A stretch of DNA of 33,352 nucleotides, from assembly GCA_005809105.1 (NCBI GenBank), contig SYLI01000084.1, forward strand, positions 1 to 33,352. Direction: 5' to 3'. Position numbers and translations under genes: made by a program. This document shows, piece after piece, positions 7,605 through 15,524 of this stretch. How positions within the stretch are numbered: the first letter of the stretch is position 1; every line of letters begins with the position of its first letter. Origin of the DNA: Verrucomicrobiales bacterium (GTDB lineage Bacteria; Verrucomicrobiota; Verrucomicrobiia; Limisphaerales; UBA1100). The notes beneath the pieces were generated by a model. That model had not been told where the DNA came from. It saw only the letters and a list, made by a program, of their open reading frames with translations, and made no database searches.

Positions 7605-8360
7605 ATGAAGTACGCGATACTGTCCGACGTTCACGGCAACCTCGAGGCCTTGGAGGTGGTGCTGGCCCATACCCGCGCGGAGGGTTGCGAGAAGTATGTC
7701 TGCGGCGGCGACGTGGTGGGCTACAACGCCAATCCGCGCGAGTGCATCCAGCGCATCCGCGAGACAAACATGCCCTGCGTCATGGGCAACCACGACGAAT
7801 ACATCGGGCTTGACTGCGACCTCTCCGCATTCAATCCCTACGCCGCCGAGGCGGTGATCTGGGCGCGCCAGCAGCTCAACGAGGAGGAGCGCCGCTGGCT
7901 TTCCACCCTGCGGCGCATCCGGCTGGTGGACAGCTTCTCGGTGGTGCACTGCACCTGGGACAGCCCGAAGAACTGGGGCTACGTCCAGACTGAGCATGAC
8001 GCGGTGAGCAGCTTTCTTTACCAGCCCACTCAAGTGTCCTTCCACGGCCACACGCATGTGCCGCTGTCCTTCGTGCTCACCCCGAAGAGCAACAAGCCCG
8101 AGGATCTGGGCGCCGGGCGGGTGACGGGCGGCTTCTACGACACCATCACCGTGGAGAAGGGCCACAAGTACTTCGTCAACGTCGGCAGTGTGGGCCAGCC
8201 GCGCGACGGCGACCCCCGCGCCGCGTACGTGACCTACGACACCGCCGGCGGTGTCATCAAACTCCATCGTCTGGACTACGACATCGCCAGCACACAGGCC
8301 AAGATTCGCAAGGCGGGCTTGCCCGAACGCCTGGCCGAGCGTCTGGAGATTGGCAAGTAG
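7605..8360 (+). CDS. Calcineurin-like metallophosphoesterase (YfcE/DevT-type)
   Basis: A 251-aa cytoplasmic phosphoesterase with the full metal-binding set: DVH (D8, H10), GGDVVGY (D36), GNHD (N62, H63) and, near the C-terminus, HGHTHVP. Proteins of this compact family hydrolyse phosphodi- or monoesters with a two-metal centre; the natural substrate is usually unknown. The N-terminal MKYAILSDVHGNLEALEVVL is close to the serine/threonine-phosphatase-like subset common in developmental bacteria. The start ATG lies three bases after the acylphosphatase stop. Confidence 0.9.
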   Translation: MKYAILSDVHGNLEALEVVLAHTRAEGCEKYVCGGDVVGYNANPRECIQRIRETNMPCVMGNHDEYIGLDCDLSAFNPYAAEAVIWARQQLNEEERRWLSTLRRIRLVDSFSVVHCTWDSPKNWGYVQTEHDAVSSFLYQPTQVSFHGHTHVPLSFVLTPKSNKPEDLGAGRVTGGFYDTITVEKGHKYFVNVGSVGQPRDGDPRAAYVTYDTAGGVIKLHRLDYDIASTQAKIRKAGLPERLAERLEIGK

Positions 8361-8371
8361 GGAGGGGTGCC

Positions 8372-9403
8372 GTGGCGCCCCTGAAGATTCTCATCCTCAA
8401 GCCCAGTTCGTTGGGCGATGTCGTGCACGCGCTGCCGGTGCTGCGCCTCATCAAAGGCAACCTGCCCGACAGCCAGATTCATTGGTGGATCGATGCGCGT
8501 CTGGCCTCGCTTTTGGAAGGCGACCCCGACCTCACGGCCGTGCATCACTTTGTCCGCAAGGGATGGCACGCGCCGGCGGGATGGTCCCACAATCTCCGTA
8601 CGGCACTGCGGCTACGCCGTGAGCGATTTGACTGGGTGCTCGACTTGCAGGGGTTGGCCCGCAGCGCGCTCTTCGCGTGGCTGGCCGATGGGGGCCTCGC
8701 GCTCGGGCCTGATTCCGGACGCGAAGCGACGGGGGTGTTTTACGATCGACTGATCGCACGTCCTTCCCCCGACGCACACGCGGTGGATTGGAACCTGGAC
8801 TTTGTCCGTGCCTTGGGTCTTGAGACCAAATTGCCCTTCGACTGGCTGCCGGTGCGGGCGGCCGTGGCGCTGGCCGTTCGTCATCAAGCGCGGCAATCCG
8901 GCGGCTTGGGGCGCTGGATTGTCTTCTGTCCCGGTGCCCGTTGGGAGAACAAGCGCTGGCCTCTGGAGCACTTTCGCGACCTCGCCGGGCAGCTGTGTGC
9001 CGCCGACCCCACGCTGCGCATCGCGGTGGTGGGCAGCGCCGAAGACCGGCCGCTGGGCGCCGCATTGGCCGGCAAGCAGGTGCTCGATCTGACCGGACAG
9101 ACCACCCTGCACGAACTCATCGAATGGCTCCGCATGGCCACCGTGGTGGTGAGCAACGACAGCGCGCCCTTGCATCTGGCGGCGGCGATGGGCCGGCCTG
9201 TGGTTGCCCTATTTGGCCCCACCAACGCGCGGCGCACGGGACCCTATGGTGCCCCGGGAAGCGCCCTGCAGCTGAGGCTGCCCTGTGTGCCCTGCCAGAG
9301 CCGCACCTGCTCGTGGGATATCCCCGTGGAATGCCTGAAGGCCCTCTCGCCCGGGCTGGTGGCCACGGCAGTGGGGGTTCACTTGCGCGCAGCCGGTGCA
9401 TAA
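8372..9403 (+). CDS. Glycosyltransferase family 9 (heptosyltransferase-like)
   Basis: A 343-aa GT-B enzyme of the ADP-heptose:LPS heptosyltransferase family (PF01075). It shows the N-terminal KILILKPSSLGDVVHALPVLRLIK, FDWVLDLQGLARSAL, the mid-protein FCPGARWENKRWPLEHF, VVGSAEDRPLGAALA and the donor-binding VVSNDSAPLHLAAAMGRPVVALFGPTNARRTGPYG. It should add a heptose-like sugar to the lipopolysaccharide core on the cytoplasmic face of the inner membrane, though acceptor and donor are inferred. The start is GTG 8372, preceded by the strong Shine-Dalgarno GGAGGGG at 8361-8367, one of few clear ones in the window. An RfaE-like kinase occurs at 26280-27299. Confidence 0.9.
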   Translation: MAPLKILILKPSSLGDVVHALPVLRLIKGNLPDSQIHWWIDARLASLLEGDPDLTAVHHFVRKGWHAPAGWSHNLRTALRLRRERFDWVLDLQGLARSALFAWLADGGLALGPDSGREATGVFYDRLIARPSPDAHAVDWNLDFVRALGLETKLPFDWLPVRAAVALAVRHQARQSGGLGRWIVFCPGARWENKRWPLEHFRDLAGQLCAADPTLRIAVVGSAEDRPLGAALAGKQVLDLTGQTTLHELIEWLRMATVVVSNDSAPLHLAAAMGRPVVALFGPTNARRTGPYGAPGSALQLRLPCVPCQSRTCSWDIPVECLKALSPGLVATAVGVHLRAAGA

Positions 9404-9431
9404 GATTGTCCGGCTCTGCTGGGAAAAGCCT

Positions 9432-9459
9432 TTGCCCGACACGGCGTGGCATCTAGATT
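9432..9459 (+). promoter_or_regulatory. Predicted promoter of the exported unknown gene
   Basis: TTGCCC (9432-9437), 16 bases, TAGATT (9454-9459), then seven bases to the ATG at 9467. Transcription should start at or next to the A of the ATG. No Shine-Dalgarno is present. Confidence 0.4.
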
Positions 9460-9466
9460 GACTGAC

Positions 9467-10333
9467 ATGAGGAGGTGGTGGAGAGGTTTCATGGCGGGCG
9501 GCTGCTTGTTGGCTGCATGGGCGCAGGCAGAGGGACTGCAAATGGAACTGCTGACCGAGCAGCTCGAGTATCTGCCCCACGAACCGCTGCAAGTGGGCTT
9601 GCGTATCCAAAACCGCTCGGGCCAGCCGGTGGTGTTGGGACAGGCCGACGACTGGGTGCGCTTTGCCGTGTTTGACAGCAACAAGCGGCTCGTGGACAAG
9701 CGCTCGGATCCGCCGCGTGGCGACATCTTCGTGCTGCCCAATGGTCAGGAGGTCGTGAAAACGTTTAATCTCATGCCCCATTTTGACCTCTCCACTCCCG
9801 GCACCTTCACCCTAACCGCGCAAGTCACCGTGAGACAGTGGCAAGAGACGCTGCCCGTTCAGCAGCGGCGTGTGGACATCGTCCGGGGGGTTCGTCTGGC
9901 CACCTTGCTGCAGGGCGTGTCCGACCCAGCGCAGCCCAACGCGCCGCCGCAGTTGCGCGCGTACACCCTGCAGCAGAAGCGCAACGCGGGCCGGCAGCAG
10001 CTGTATCTGCGCGTGGCGGCCGAGGAGGAGAACCTGGTGTTTAACGTACTGCCGCTGGGATCTCTCGTGCCCTTCGGCCGTCCTGAATTGCACATCGATC
10101 GAACCGGCACGGTGCATGTGCTCTTTCAAAACGGCGCGCGGGAGTATCTCTATTGCGCCTCCGACCCCAACGGCTCGATGCTGCGCCGGCATTCGTACCA
10201 AATCTACCGCGACCGGCCGAAGCTGCGGGTGGACGAGCGGGGAAATCTGGAGGTCGCTGGCGGTCGGCGCACGCCCTCGACGCTGGACTGGCCTATTTCA
10301 CAGCCCACGCGGCGCGGCGCCGCGCTGCCGTAA
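9467..10333 (+). CDS. Exported protein of unknown function, beta-sandwich-like N-terminal half
   Basis: A 288-aa protein with a signal peptide (MRRWWRGFMAGGCLLAAWAQAEG; cleavage near residue 21). Residues ~25-130 look like an Ig-like/BsuPI-type beta sandwich (YLPHEPLQVGLRIQNRSGQPVVL, FVLPNGQEVVKTFNLMPHFDLSTPGTFTLTAQV). Residues ~135-265 contain short beta repeats (LHIDRTGTVHVLFQNGAREYLYCASDP; LRVDERGNLEVAGG) that resemble propeller or repeat blades. No catalytic motif is recognised. It has its own predicted promoter and converges on the LamG/Cache-like gene with three bases between the stops. The ATG at 9467 is preferred over a GTG at 9446. Confidence 0.7.
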   Translation: MRRWWRGFMAGGCLLAAWAQAEGLQMELLTEQLEYLPHEPLQVGLRIQNRSGQPVVLGQADDWVRFAVFDSNKRLVDKRSDPPRGDIFVLPNGQEVVKTFNLMPHFDLSTPGTFTLTAQVTVRQWQETLPVQQRRVDIVRGVRLATLLQGVSDPAQPNAPPQLRAYTLQQKRNAGRQQLYLRVAAEEENLVFNVLPLGSLVPFGRPELHIDRTGTVHVLFQNGAREYLYCASDPNGSMLRRHSYQIYRDRPKLRVDERGNLEVAGGRRTPSTLDWPISQPTRRGAALP

Positions 10334-10336
10334 GCT

Positions 10337-11362
10337 TCACTCGTAGAGCTTGGCCGCGCTGGGCAGACGTTCGCCCAGCTTGTTGGCCAGCGAGACGCCA
10401 TGCGCGCGATATCGCGCTTGGTTTCCAAAGGTGGAAGTCTTGATCTGGACGAGCAGCGCGGCGATGACCTTGCCATTGACGTCGCGGATGGCGGCGGCGA
10501 CGTGGGCAATCTCGCCCTCAATCGTGGCGGTGCTCTCGCCCCCGGCAAGCAGTTTGGCGGCCGAGTCGCGTGCAGGTTTGCCCACTTCCTTGGGCGATGT
10601 GCTGGCGACAATCTCGGCGGTTTTCTTGCCGGCGGGAATGGCGGCCAGGCTCAATTCCACCACATCGGTGCTGGCCTGCATGGCGTCCTCCAGGGCTTGC
10701 TGCGCGAGCGTGGGAGGCTTGCCCACGGAAACATCGAGGATCTGGCAGGTGGTGTCCGCCTGGGTCCAGAAGCCGATTTTTCCGGGGCGCGACTCTCCCA
10801 AAGTCAATTCGCCATAGGCGATGCCATTCACGGTGAGGTACATCAACGGCCCCCGCACGATGAGGGCAAATTCCACCCAGCCGTCGGGGCGGGCGGCGGC
10901 CTTGGCGTCCATTCCGTTCTGGAGTTTTCCATTCTCAAAGTAGGCGATGCGAACCTGGGCTGGATCACGGCGGACTGCCGTGATGTAAAAATTCCGGTCG
11001 TCCTTGTGGGCGAAGAGCAGTCCGGCGGCGGGTGCGGTCTTGCCGCCCACGATGCGGATGCGGGCTTTGAAAAGCAGATCGCCAAATTCCCGGGTGTCGA
11101 GCACCAGCGCCGGGAAATGGGCGGCGTCGGTTTGGTTGCCCGAATGCACGAGCGCCTTGCGCCGGAGCGTCTTGTTGGGATTGAGCAAACTGGGAAGCTC
11201 AATCTCGGAAATTTTCCAGCCGCCGGCCGCCCCCGTTCCGGCAGAGAAGGCGCGGAAGCCCGGCGGGGTCTTGCCGGCCGGCAGTAAATCCCAAGCGAAG
11301 GGGTTTTCCTGCGCCGCAAGGGCCAGCGGCAGCACCGCAAGGATGGCCAGGGGCACGCGCAT
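10337..11362 (-). CDS. Exported LamG-like protein with a Cache-like C-terminal domain
   Basis: A 341-aa secreted protein with a signal peptide (MRVPLAILAVLPLALAAQ). Residues ~20-210 look like a concanavalin/LamG or DUF1080-type sandwich (AAGLLFAHKDDRNFYITAVRRDPAQVRIAYFENGK; WVEFALIVRGPLMYLTVNGIAYGEL; GKIGFWTQADTTCQILDVSV), which usually binds sugars. Residues ~215-341 resemble a Cache/PDC sensor fold by eye (EIVASTSPKEVGKPARD, HVAAAIRDVNGKVIAALLVQI). No transmembrane helix or kinase part follows, so it would be a free periplasmic protein. The ATG at 11362 begins four bases after the ilvB stop, so it is in the ilvB transcript. Confidence 0.7.
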   Translation of the reverse strand: MRVPLAILAVLPLALAAQENPFAWDLLPAGKTPPGFRAFSAGTGAAGGWKISEIELPSLLNPNKTLRRKALVHSGNQTDAAHFPALVLDTREFGDLLFKARIRIVGGKTAPAAGLLFAHKDDRNFYITAVRRDPAQVRIAYFENGKLQNGMDAKAAARPDGWVEFALIVRGPLMYLTVNGIAYGELTLGESRPGKIGFWTQADTTCQILDVSVGKPPTLAQQALEDAMQASTDVVELSLAAIPAGKKTAEIVASTSPKEVGKPARDSAAKLLAGGESTATIEGEIAHVAAAIRDVNGKVIAALLVQIKTSTFGNQARYRAHGVSLANKLGERLPSAAKLYE

Positions 11363-11365
11363 CAA

Positions 11366-13231
11366 TCAGTAGATCATGTCGGCGACAGTCCGGCCGGCGG
11401 GGATGAAGGGCAGGACGTGCTCGGTGTAGGGGGTGATGACGTCCAGCACGTAAGGCTCTTCGGAGTCGAGCATGCGCTGCACGGCGGCGCGCAAATCGCT
11501 CTTGGCGGCCACGCGCTCGCAGGGCACCTCGAAGCCCTTGCAGATGGCGACGTAGTCGGGGTAGATGGCGCGCATGTTCCTGGGGTCGCCCAGATACGTG
11601 TGGCCGCGGTTGCCGCCGTAAAAACGATCCTCCCACTGCACCACCATGCCCAGATGCTGGTTGTTGAGGATGATGGCCTTGGCGGCAATCTTCTCAATGC
11701 GCGCCGTCGCCAGCTCCTGCACGTTCATGAGGAAGGATCCGTCGCCGTCAATGTCCACCACCTGGCGGTCGGGCCGCGCCACCTTTGCGCCGAGCGCGGC
11801 AGGGTAGCCGTAGCCCATCGCGCCCAGCCCGGCACTGGTGAGGAACTGGCGCGGAAATTTGTAGCGGTACCACTGGCCGGCCCACATCTGATGCTGGCCC
11901 ACGCCCGTGGTGATGATGGCCTCGCCCGCCGTGAGCTCGTAGAGCACCTCGAGCACATGCTGCGGCATGATGGCCTCCTGTTCGCGGCCCGCCAGCAGAT
12001 CGCGCATATGCACCGAACTGAGCACGTCCTCTTTGGCCGTGTAGCGCAGCGGCCCCTTGGCCTTCCAGCGGGCGATTTGCTCGTGCCACGCGGTGTGGCG
12101 TTTTTGCAACGGCCGGCGCGAAAGCATCCCGTTGAGCTGGCGCAACGCATAGCGGATGTCGCTGTGGATCGGCAGGTGAACCAGCTTGTTCTTGTTGTGC
12201 TCTGAACTGTCGATGTCGATGTGGACGATGGTGCCGTGTTCGCAGAACTTCTCCACCTTGCCCGTCACCCGGTCGTCAAAGCGCACGCCAAAGGCCAGCA
12301 GCAGATCCGCGCCGGGAGCCACCAGCTCCATGGGGTCGCCGGGATTGGTTCGCGGCTTAAACTCGCCGCTCACCGCCCAGTTGGCGTAGGCGCAACCGTG
12401 CATTCCCAGCCAGCGAAGGGAGAGGGGATGATCCTCCGGAAACGCGCCAACCCCCATCAGGGTTGTGGTCACCGGGATTCCGGTTGCCTCGGCAAAGGCG
12501 CGCAGCTCCTTGCTGGCCTCACCGGTGATGATGCCCCCGCCCACGTAGAGCACGGGCCGCTCGCTCTTTTCAATGAGGCCGAGCACCTCGTTGAGCGCCA
12601 CCTCGTCGGCCTTCGGCGACGGCTCGTATCCAGGCAGGTCCACCTTCTCTGGCCATACCGGCTGCGCCCGCTGCTGCTGGATGTTTTTTGGGAAGTCAAC
12701 CACCACCGGCCCCGGCCGCCCCGTTTGCGCAATGTGGAAAGCCTCTTTCACGATACGGGGGATGTCCGCAATGTCCGTGACAAGATAGCTGTGCTTGACC
12801 ACCGGCAGCGTCATGCCGAAGAAGTCGGTCTCCTGAAACGCGCCCTTGCCAATCATCGCCTGCGGCACCTGACCGGTGAGCGCAATGAGCGGCACCGAAT
12901 CCATGTACGCATCGGCGATGCCGCTTAAAAGATTGGTGGCGCCGGGCCCGCTCGTGCCCATGCACACGCCGGCTTTGCCCGTGGCGCGCGCGTAACCTTC
13001 GGCGGCAAACGCGCCGCCTTGTTCGTGGCGGGGCAGGATGGTGCGGATTTGCGTGGAGCGCGTGAGCGCCTGATGCAACTCCATGCTCGCGCCGCCCGGA
13101 TAGGCGAAAATGGTGTCCACGCCTTCGCGCTCCAGTGCCGCAACGAGAATCTCACTGCCGAGCATGGCCTTGCCGGGCCCCCGGGTTCGTGGAGAGGCTG
13201 CTGATCGTTTTTTTGTCGTTGTCTTGCTCAT
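11366..13231 (-). CDS. ilvB: Acetolactate synthase large (catalytic) subunit
   Basis: A 621-aa ThDP enzyme catalysing the first common step of valine, leucine and isoleucine synthesis. Seen are the catalytic glutamate in [22 protein letters not shown] (E70), [26 protein letters not shown], the central FAD-type domain, and the ThDP motif beginning [19 protein letters not shown] and ending [17 protein letters not shown]. This last segment is typical of biosynthetic AHAS. The N-terminal ~22 residues are a basic extension. No small subunit (ilvN) or ilvC follows; the next gene is the LamG/Cache-like one. A leader region with an attenuator precedes it. Only a weak AGG lies upstream of the ATG at 13231. 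Confidence 0.95.
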   Translation of the reverse strand: MSKTTTKKRSAASPRTRGPGKAMLGSEILVAALEREGVDTIFAYPGGASMELHQALTRSTQIRTILPRHEQGGAFAAEGYARATGKAGVCMGTSGPGATNLLSGIADAYMDSVPLIALTGQVPQAMIGKGAFQETDFFGMTLPVVKHSYLVTDIADIPRIVKEAFHIAQTGRPGPVVVDFPKNIQQQRAQPVWPEKVDLPGYEPSPKADEVALNEVLGLIEKSERPVLYVGGGIITGEASKELRAFAEATGIPVTTTLMGVGAFPEDHPLSLRWLGMHGCAYANWAVSGEFKPRTNPGDPMELVAPGADLLLAFGVRFDDRVTGKVEKFCEHGTIVHIDIDSSEHNKNKLVHLPIHSDIRYALRQLNGMLSRRPLQKRHTAWHEQIARWKAKGPLRYTAKEDVLSSVHMRDLLAGREQEAIMPQHVLEVLYELTAGEAIITTGVGQHQMWAGQWYRYKFPRQFLTSAGLGAMGYGYPAALGAKVARPDRQVVDIDGDGSFLMNVQELATARIEKIAAKAIILNNQHLGMVVQWEDRFYGGNRGHTYLGDPRNMRAIYPDYVAICKGFEVPCERVAAKSDLRAAVQRMLDSEEPYVLDVITPYTEHVLPFIPAGRTVADMIY

Positions 13232-13266
13232 GTCGCCTGTATTTGCGCGGGGGCTGTGCGGGGCTT

Positions 13267-13302
13267 AAAAAAAGACCCACGACCGCAAAGCCAGCCGTGG
13301 GT
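13267..13302 (-). terminator. Intrinsic terminator in the ilvB leader (attenuator)
   Basis: On the minus strand an 11-bp stem (arms ACCCACGGCTG and CGGTCGTGGGT, two G-U pairs) with a six-base loop is followed by C and seven Ts (13267-13273). It stands 35 bases before the ilvB ATG and inside the same transcript, so it can only act as an attenuator or as a leaky end of the upstream unit. Confidence 0.85.
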
Positions 13303-13347
13303 GGTTGTGAAAATCGCCTAGCGGCGACGAACACCCAAGGCGTCGCC
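13295..13347 (-). promoter_or_regulatory. Alternative leader hairpins competing with the ilvB terminator
   Basis: On the minus strand GGCGACG (13341-13347) can pair with CGTCGCC (13323-13329), a perfect 7-bp hairpin at the end of the leader-peptide codons. Its 11-base loop, CCTTGGGTGTT (13330-13340), is complementary to AACCACCCACGG (13295-13306) with one mismatch and one bulge. That second partner overlaps the 5' arm of the terminator, so the two pairings exclude each other, giving a pause hairpin, an antiterminator and a terminator in the classical order. Confidence 0.65.
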
Positions 13348-13389
13348 TTGTACGACGACCCCAATTCGTGTGCGCCGCAGGTCCTTCAT
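13318..13389 (-). CDS. Putative ilv leader peptide (23 aa)
   Basis: A 23-codon frame (ATG 13387-13389, TAG 13318-13320) precedes the ilvB attenuator. The middle reads RTRIGVVVQGDALGV: codons 9-13 are ATT GGG GTC GTC GTA (Ile-Gly-Val-Val-Val), followed by Leu and Val. A ribosome stalled for charged tRNA-Val would cover the first hairpin arm (codons 15-17), freeing the antiterminator. A ribosome that reaches the stop would cover the antiterminator and let the terminator form. The valine run and the geometry are the evidence; conservation has not been checked. Confidence 0.6.
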   Translation of the reverse strand: MKDLRRTRIGVVVQGDALGVRRR

Positions 13390-13397
13390 CAGCGAGC

Positions 13398-13427
13398 ACC
13401 CTAACCCTGTTGGGCAGGCGCGGTCAA
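13398..13427 (-). promoter_or_regulatory. Predicted promoter of the ilv leader-ilvB transcript
   Basis: On the minus strand TTGACC (13422-13427), 18 bases, TAGGGT (13398-13403), then eight bases to the leader ATG at 13389. The -35 box contains the stop codon of the upstream agmatine deiminase. Transcription would begin within a couple of bases of the leader ATG. Confidence 0.45.
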
Positions 13428-14485
13428 GCCGTCTCCCCGGCGGTGGCCGGTTCCTGCTGTGTGATGCAATGAAAGGAACCCAGCCCCCAGATGAGCTCGG
13501 TGGAGTCCACTCCCAGAACCCGGCGCGTGGGGAATTGGCGCTGCAGGATGTCCAGCGCGCGCGCGTCATTGGGGTCGCGATAGGTGGGCACGAGCACGAT
13601 GCCGTTGGCGATGTAAAAGTTGGCGTAGCTGGCGGGCAGGCGCTGGCCTTCGTGTTCCATGCGGCGCGGCATGGGTAGTTCCACCACGCGCAGTGAGTTG
13701 CCGCGCCCGTCCTTCATCGCACGCAGCCGATGCAGATTTTCACGCAGCGGCTGGTGGTTCTCATCGGCCGGATCCTCCTCCACCACCGTCACCACCGTGT
13801 CGGCACTGACAAACCGCGCGAGGTCGTCCACATGCCCGTCGGTGTCATCGCCGGCGATGCCATCGCCCAGCCAAAGCACATGGGTCACCCCAAGAAAGTC
13901 CTTAAGAAAACCTTCAATCTCAGGCTTTGCCAAATGCGGATTGCGGTTGGGATTAAGCAGGCAGCTCTCGGTGGTGAGCAAGGTGCCACAGCCGTTCACC
14001 TCCAGCGCGCCGCCCTCCATCACAATGCCCGGAGAGAAGAGCGGCAGCTCGCGCAGACGGGCGACGTGCTGCGGCACAGCGTCGTCGAGATCGAAGGGTG
14101 GATACTTGTTTCCCCAGGCGTTGTAGCCCCAGTCCACCACGGCGCGGTCGCGCCGGCCATTCCGGTCACGCACGAGAAAGATCGGCCCATGATCGCGGCA
14201 CCATGGCTCGTACGCGGGGAAGTGGTGGAAGCAGATCGCCTCCAGAGGCACGCCCTCCCGCGCCAGCCGCTCGCGTACCATCGCCTCCATCTCGGCGTCC
14301 CACACGTTGATGTGGACGGCCTCGACCTGCACGAGATGGCGGATGATCGATGCGTAGACCGGAGGCACGGTGTCGTACTTCCCCGGAAAACTAATGCCCT
14401 CGGGCCTGGGCCACGTGAACCAGGTGCCCTCGTGCGGTTCCCATTCGGCGGGCATGCGGTAGCCCAGCTGCGCGGGCGTGCTCAT
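13424..14485 (-). CDS. aguA: Agmatine deiminase (peptidyl-arginine-deiminase-type)
   Basis: A 353-aa guanidino-group-modifying enzyme (PF04371) that turns agmatine into N-carbamoylputrescine and ammonia in the putrescine route. Motifs visible: MPAEWEPHEGTWFTWP at the N-terminus, EPWCRDHGPIF, GIVMEGGALEVNGCGTLLTTESCLLNPNRNP, GDDTDGHVDDLARFV with the catalytic histidine, and the nucleophile in GLGSFHCITQQEP (C340). The usual partner, N-carbamoylputrescine amidohydrolase (aguB), is not in the window. The ATG at 14483-14485 overlaps the TGA of the aldo/keto reductase by one base (TGATG), so the two are coupled. Confidence 0.93.
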   Translation of the reverse strand: MSTPAQLGYRMPAEWEPHEGTWFTWPRPEGISFPGKYDTVPPVYASIIRHLVQVEAVHINVWDAEMEAMVRERLAREGVPLEAICFHHFPAYEPWCRDHGPIFLVRDRNGRRDRAVVDWGYNAWGNKYPPFDLDDAVPQHVARLRELPLFSPGIVMEGGALEVNGCGTLLTTESCLLNPNRNPHLAKPEIEGFLKDFLGVTHVLWLGDGIAGDDTDGHVDDLARFVSADTVVTVVEEDPADENHQPLRENLHRLRAMKDGRGNSLRVVELPMPRRMEHEGQRLPASYANFYIANGIVLVPTYRDPNDARALDILQRQFPTRRVLGVDSTELIWGLGSFHCITQQEPATAGETA

Positions 14486-15429
14486 CAGGGCAAGTCCTGG
14501 CGCCGCGCGCTGGTGATGAGCTGGTACCACTGCTCCCGGGTGAGCCTGATTTCGTCCACGGCCGCGTACTCGTGGATGCGGTCGGTGCGCGTAGTGCCGA
14601 TCACGGGCACGATGCCGGCCGGGTGTTTAAGCAGCCACGCCAGCGCCACCAGCCAGCGACTGCGGCCCAGCTCCCGCGCAATGCGGTCGAGCCAGCGTTT
14701 CACGCCTCCTACGGCGTACTTTTCCTGGGCGGGCAGCACCTTTCGCGCTCCTTCGCCCAAGTGGCCACCGGCCAGAGGGCTCCATGCCATCGGCGTGATG
14801 TGCCCGGCCATGCACTGATCAAGCGAGCCGTCCTCAAGCCGGTCGAGGTGCGCAAGGCTGATCTCAATTTGGTGCACCGCAAGGGGCGTGCGCACCGCAC
14901 CCTGGAGCAGCGCCACCTGCGAGGGGCGAAAGTTGCTCACTCCAAAGTGGCGCGCCTTGCCGGCGGCCTGAAGGGCGGAAAACGCCCCCGCCACCTCGTG
15001 CGGATCCATGAGGAAGTCGGGACGATGCAGCATGAGGAGGTCGATGCAGTCCACCCCCAGCCGCCGCAGCGAGTGCTCGCAAGCCTCGGTGATGTGTTGG
15101 GCGGAAAGGTCGTATCGGTAGGGGTCTCCCTTTTCCGGCCGGTTCGCCGCGCGGATGCCGCACTTGGTTGCCAGCACCACGCGTGCGCGCATCCCTTTCA
15201 CGCGGCGCAGGGTTTGGCCCATCACTTCCTCCGACACGCCCCCGGCGTAGATGTCCGCAAGGTCAAAGAGCGTGTAGCCCGATTCGTACGCCGCGACGAT
15301 TCTGCCGATGGCCCTTTCGCGATCCTTGGCCGATGCACCTTGCGTCTCGGGCGAGCCGGCGATGCGCCAGGTGCCGTACGCCAGCCGGGATGTCTTGAGG
15401 CCGCTTGGGCCCAGCGTGATCTCCTGCAT
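14485..15429 (-). CDS. Aldo/keto reductase (YdhF-like)
   Basis: A 314-aa NADPH-dependent (beta/alpha)8 oxidoreductase. The catalytic tetrad is seen as Asp and Tyr in YTLFDLADIYAGG, Lys in VVLATKCGI and His in IDLLMLHRPDFLMDP. NADPH-binding residues are seen in VPVIGTTRTDRIHEYAAVDEIRLTREQWYQL. Substrates of this class are various aldehydes and ketones and cannot be predicted. It is the first gene of the minus-strand unit ending in agmatine deiminase. MQEITLGPSGLKTSRLAYGTWR from the ATG at 15429 is the expected N-terminus; the frame upstream of it is not needed. Confidence 0.93.
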   Translation of the reverse strand: MQEITLGPSGLKTSRLAYGTWRIAGSPETQGASAKDRERAIGRIVAAYESGYTLFDLADIYAGGVSEEVMGQTLRRVKGMRARVVLATKCGIRAANRPEKGDPYRYDLSAQHITEACEHSLRRLGVDCIDLLMLHRPDFLMDPHEVAGAFSALQAAGKARHFGVSNFRPSQVALLQGAVRTPLAVHQIEISLAHLDRLEDGSLDQCMAGHITPMAWSPLAGGHLGEGARKVLPAQEKYAVGGVKRWLDRIARELGRSRWLVALAWLLKHPAGIVPVIGTTRTDRIHEYAAVDEIRLTREQWYQLITSARRQDLP

Positions 15430-15440
15430 GCGCGCGCACG

Positions 15441-15468
15441 AAGGTAGGGAGTGCGCTGCGGCCGGCAA
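15441..15468 (-). promoter_or_regulatory. Predicted promoter of the aldo/keto reductase-aguA unit
   Basis: On the minus strand TTGCCG (15463-15468), 16 bases, TACCTT (15441-15446), then 11 bases to the ATG. The predicted 5' leader is about four bases. Confidence 0.38.
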
Positions 15469-15524
15469 GGCAAAAGCCGCCAAGGTGGCTTGCCTTTCGG
15501 GATGCGTGCGGCAAGCTTCGCGCG

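Noticed and set aside
7185-8267. A 360-codon minus-strand open frame opposite the metallophosphoesterase
   Set aside because: The plus-strand frame has all metal-binding motifs; the antisense frame shows only repetitive Val/Ala/His-rich sequence.
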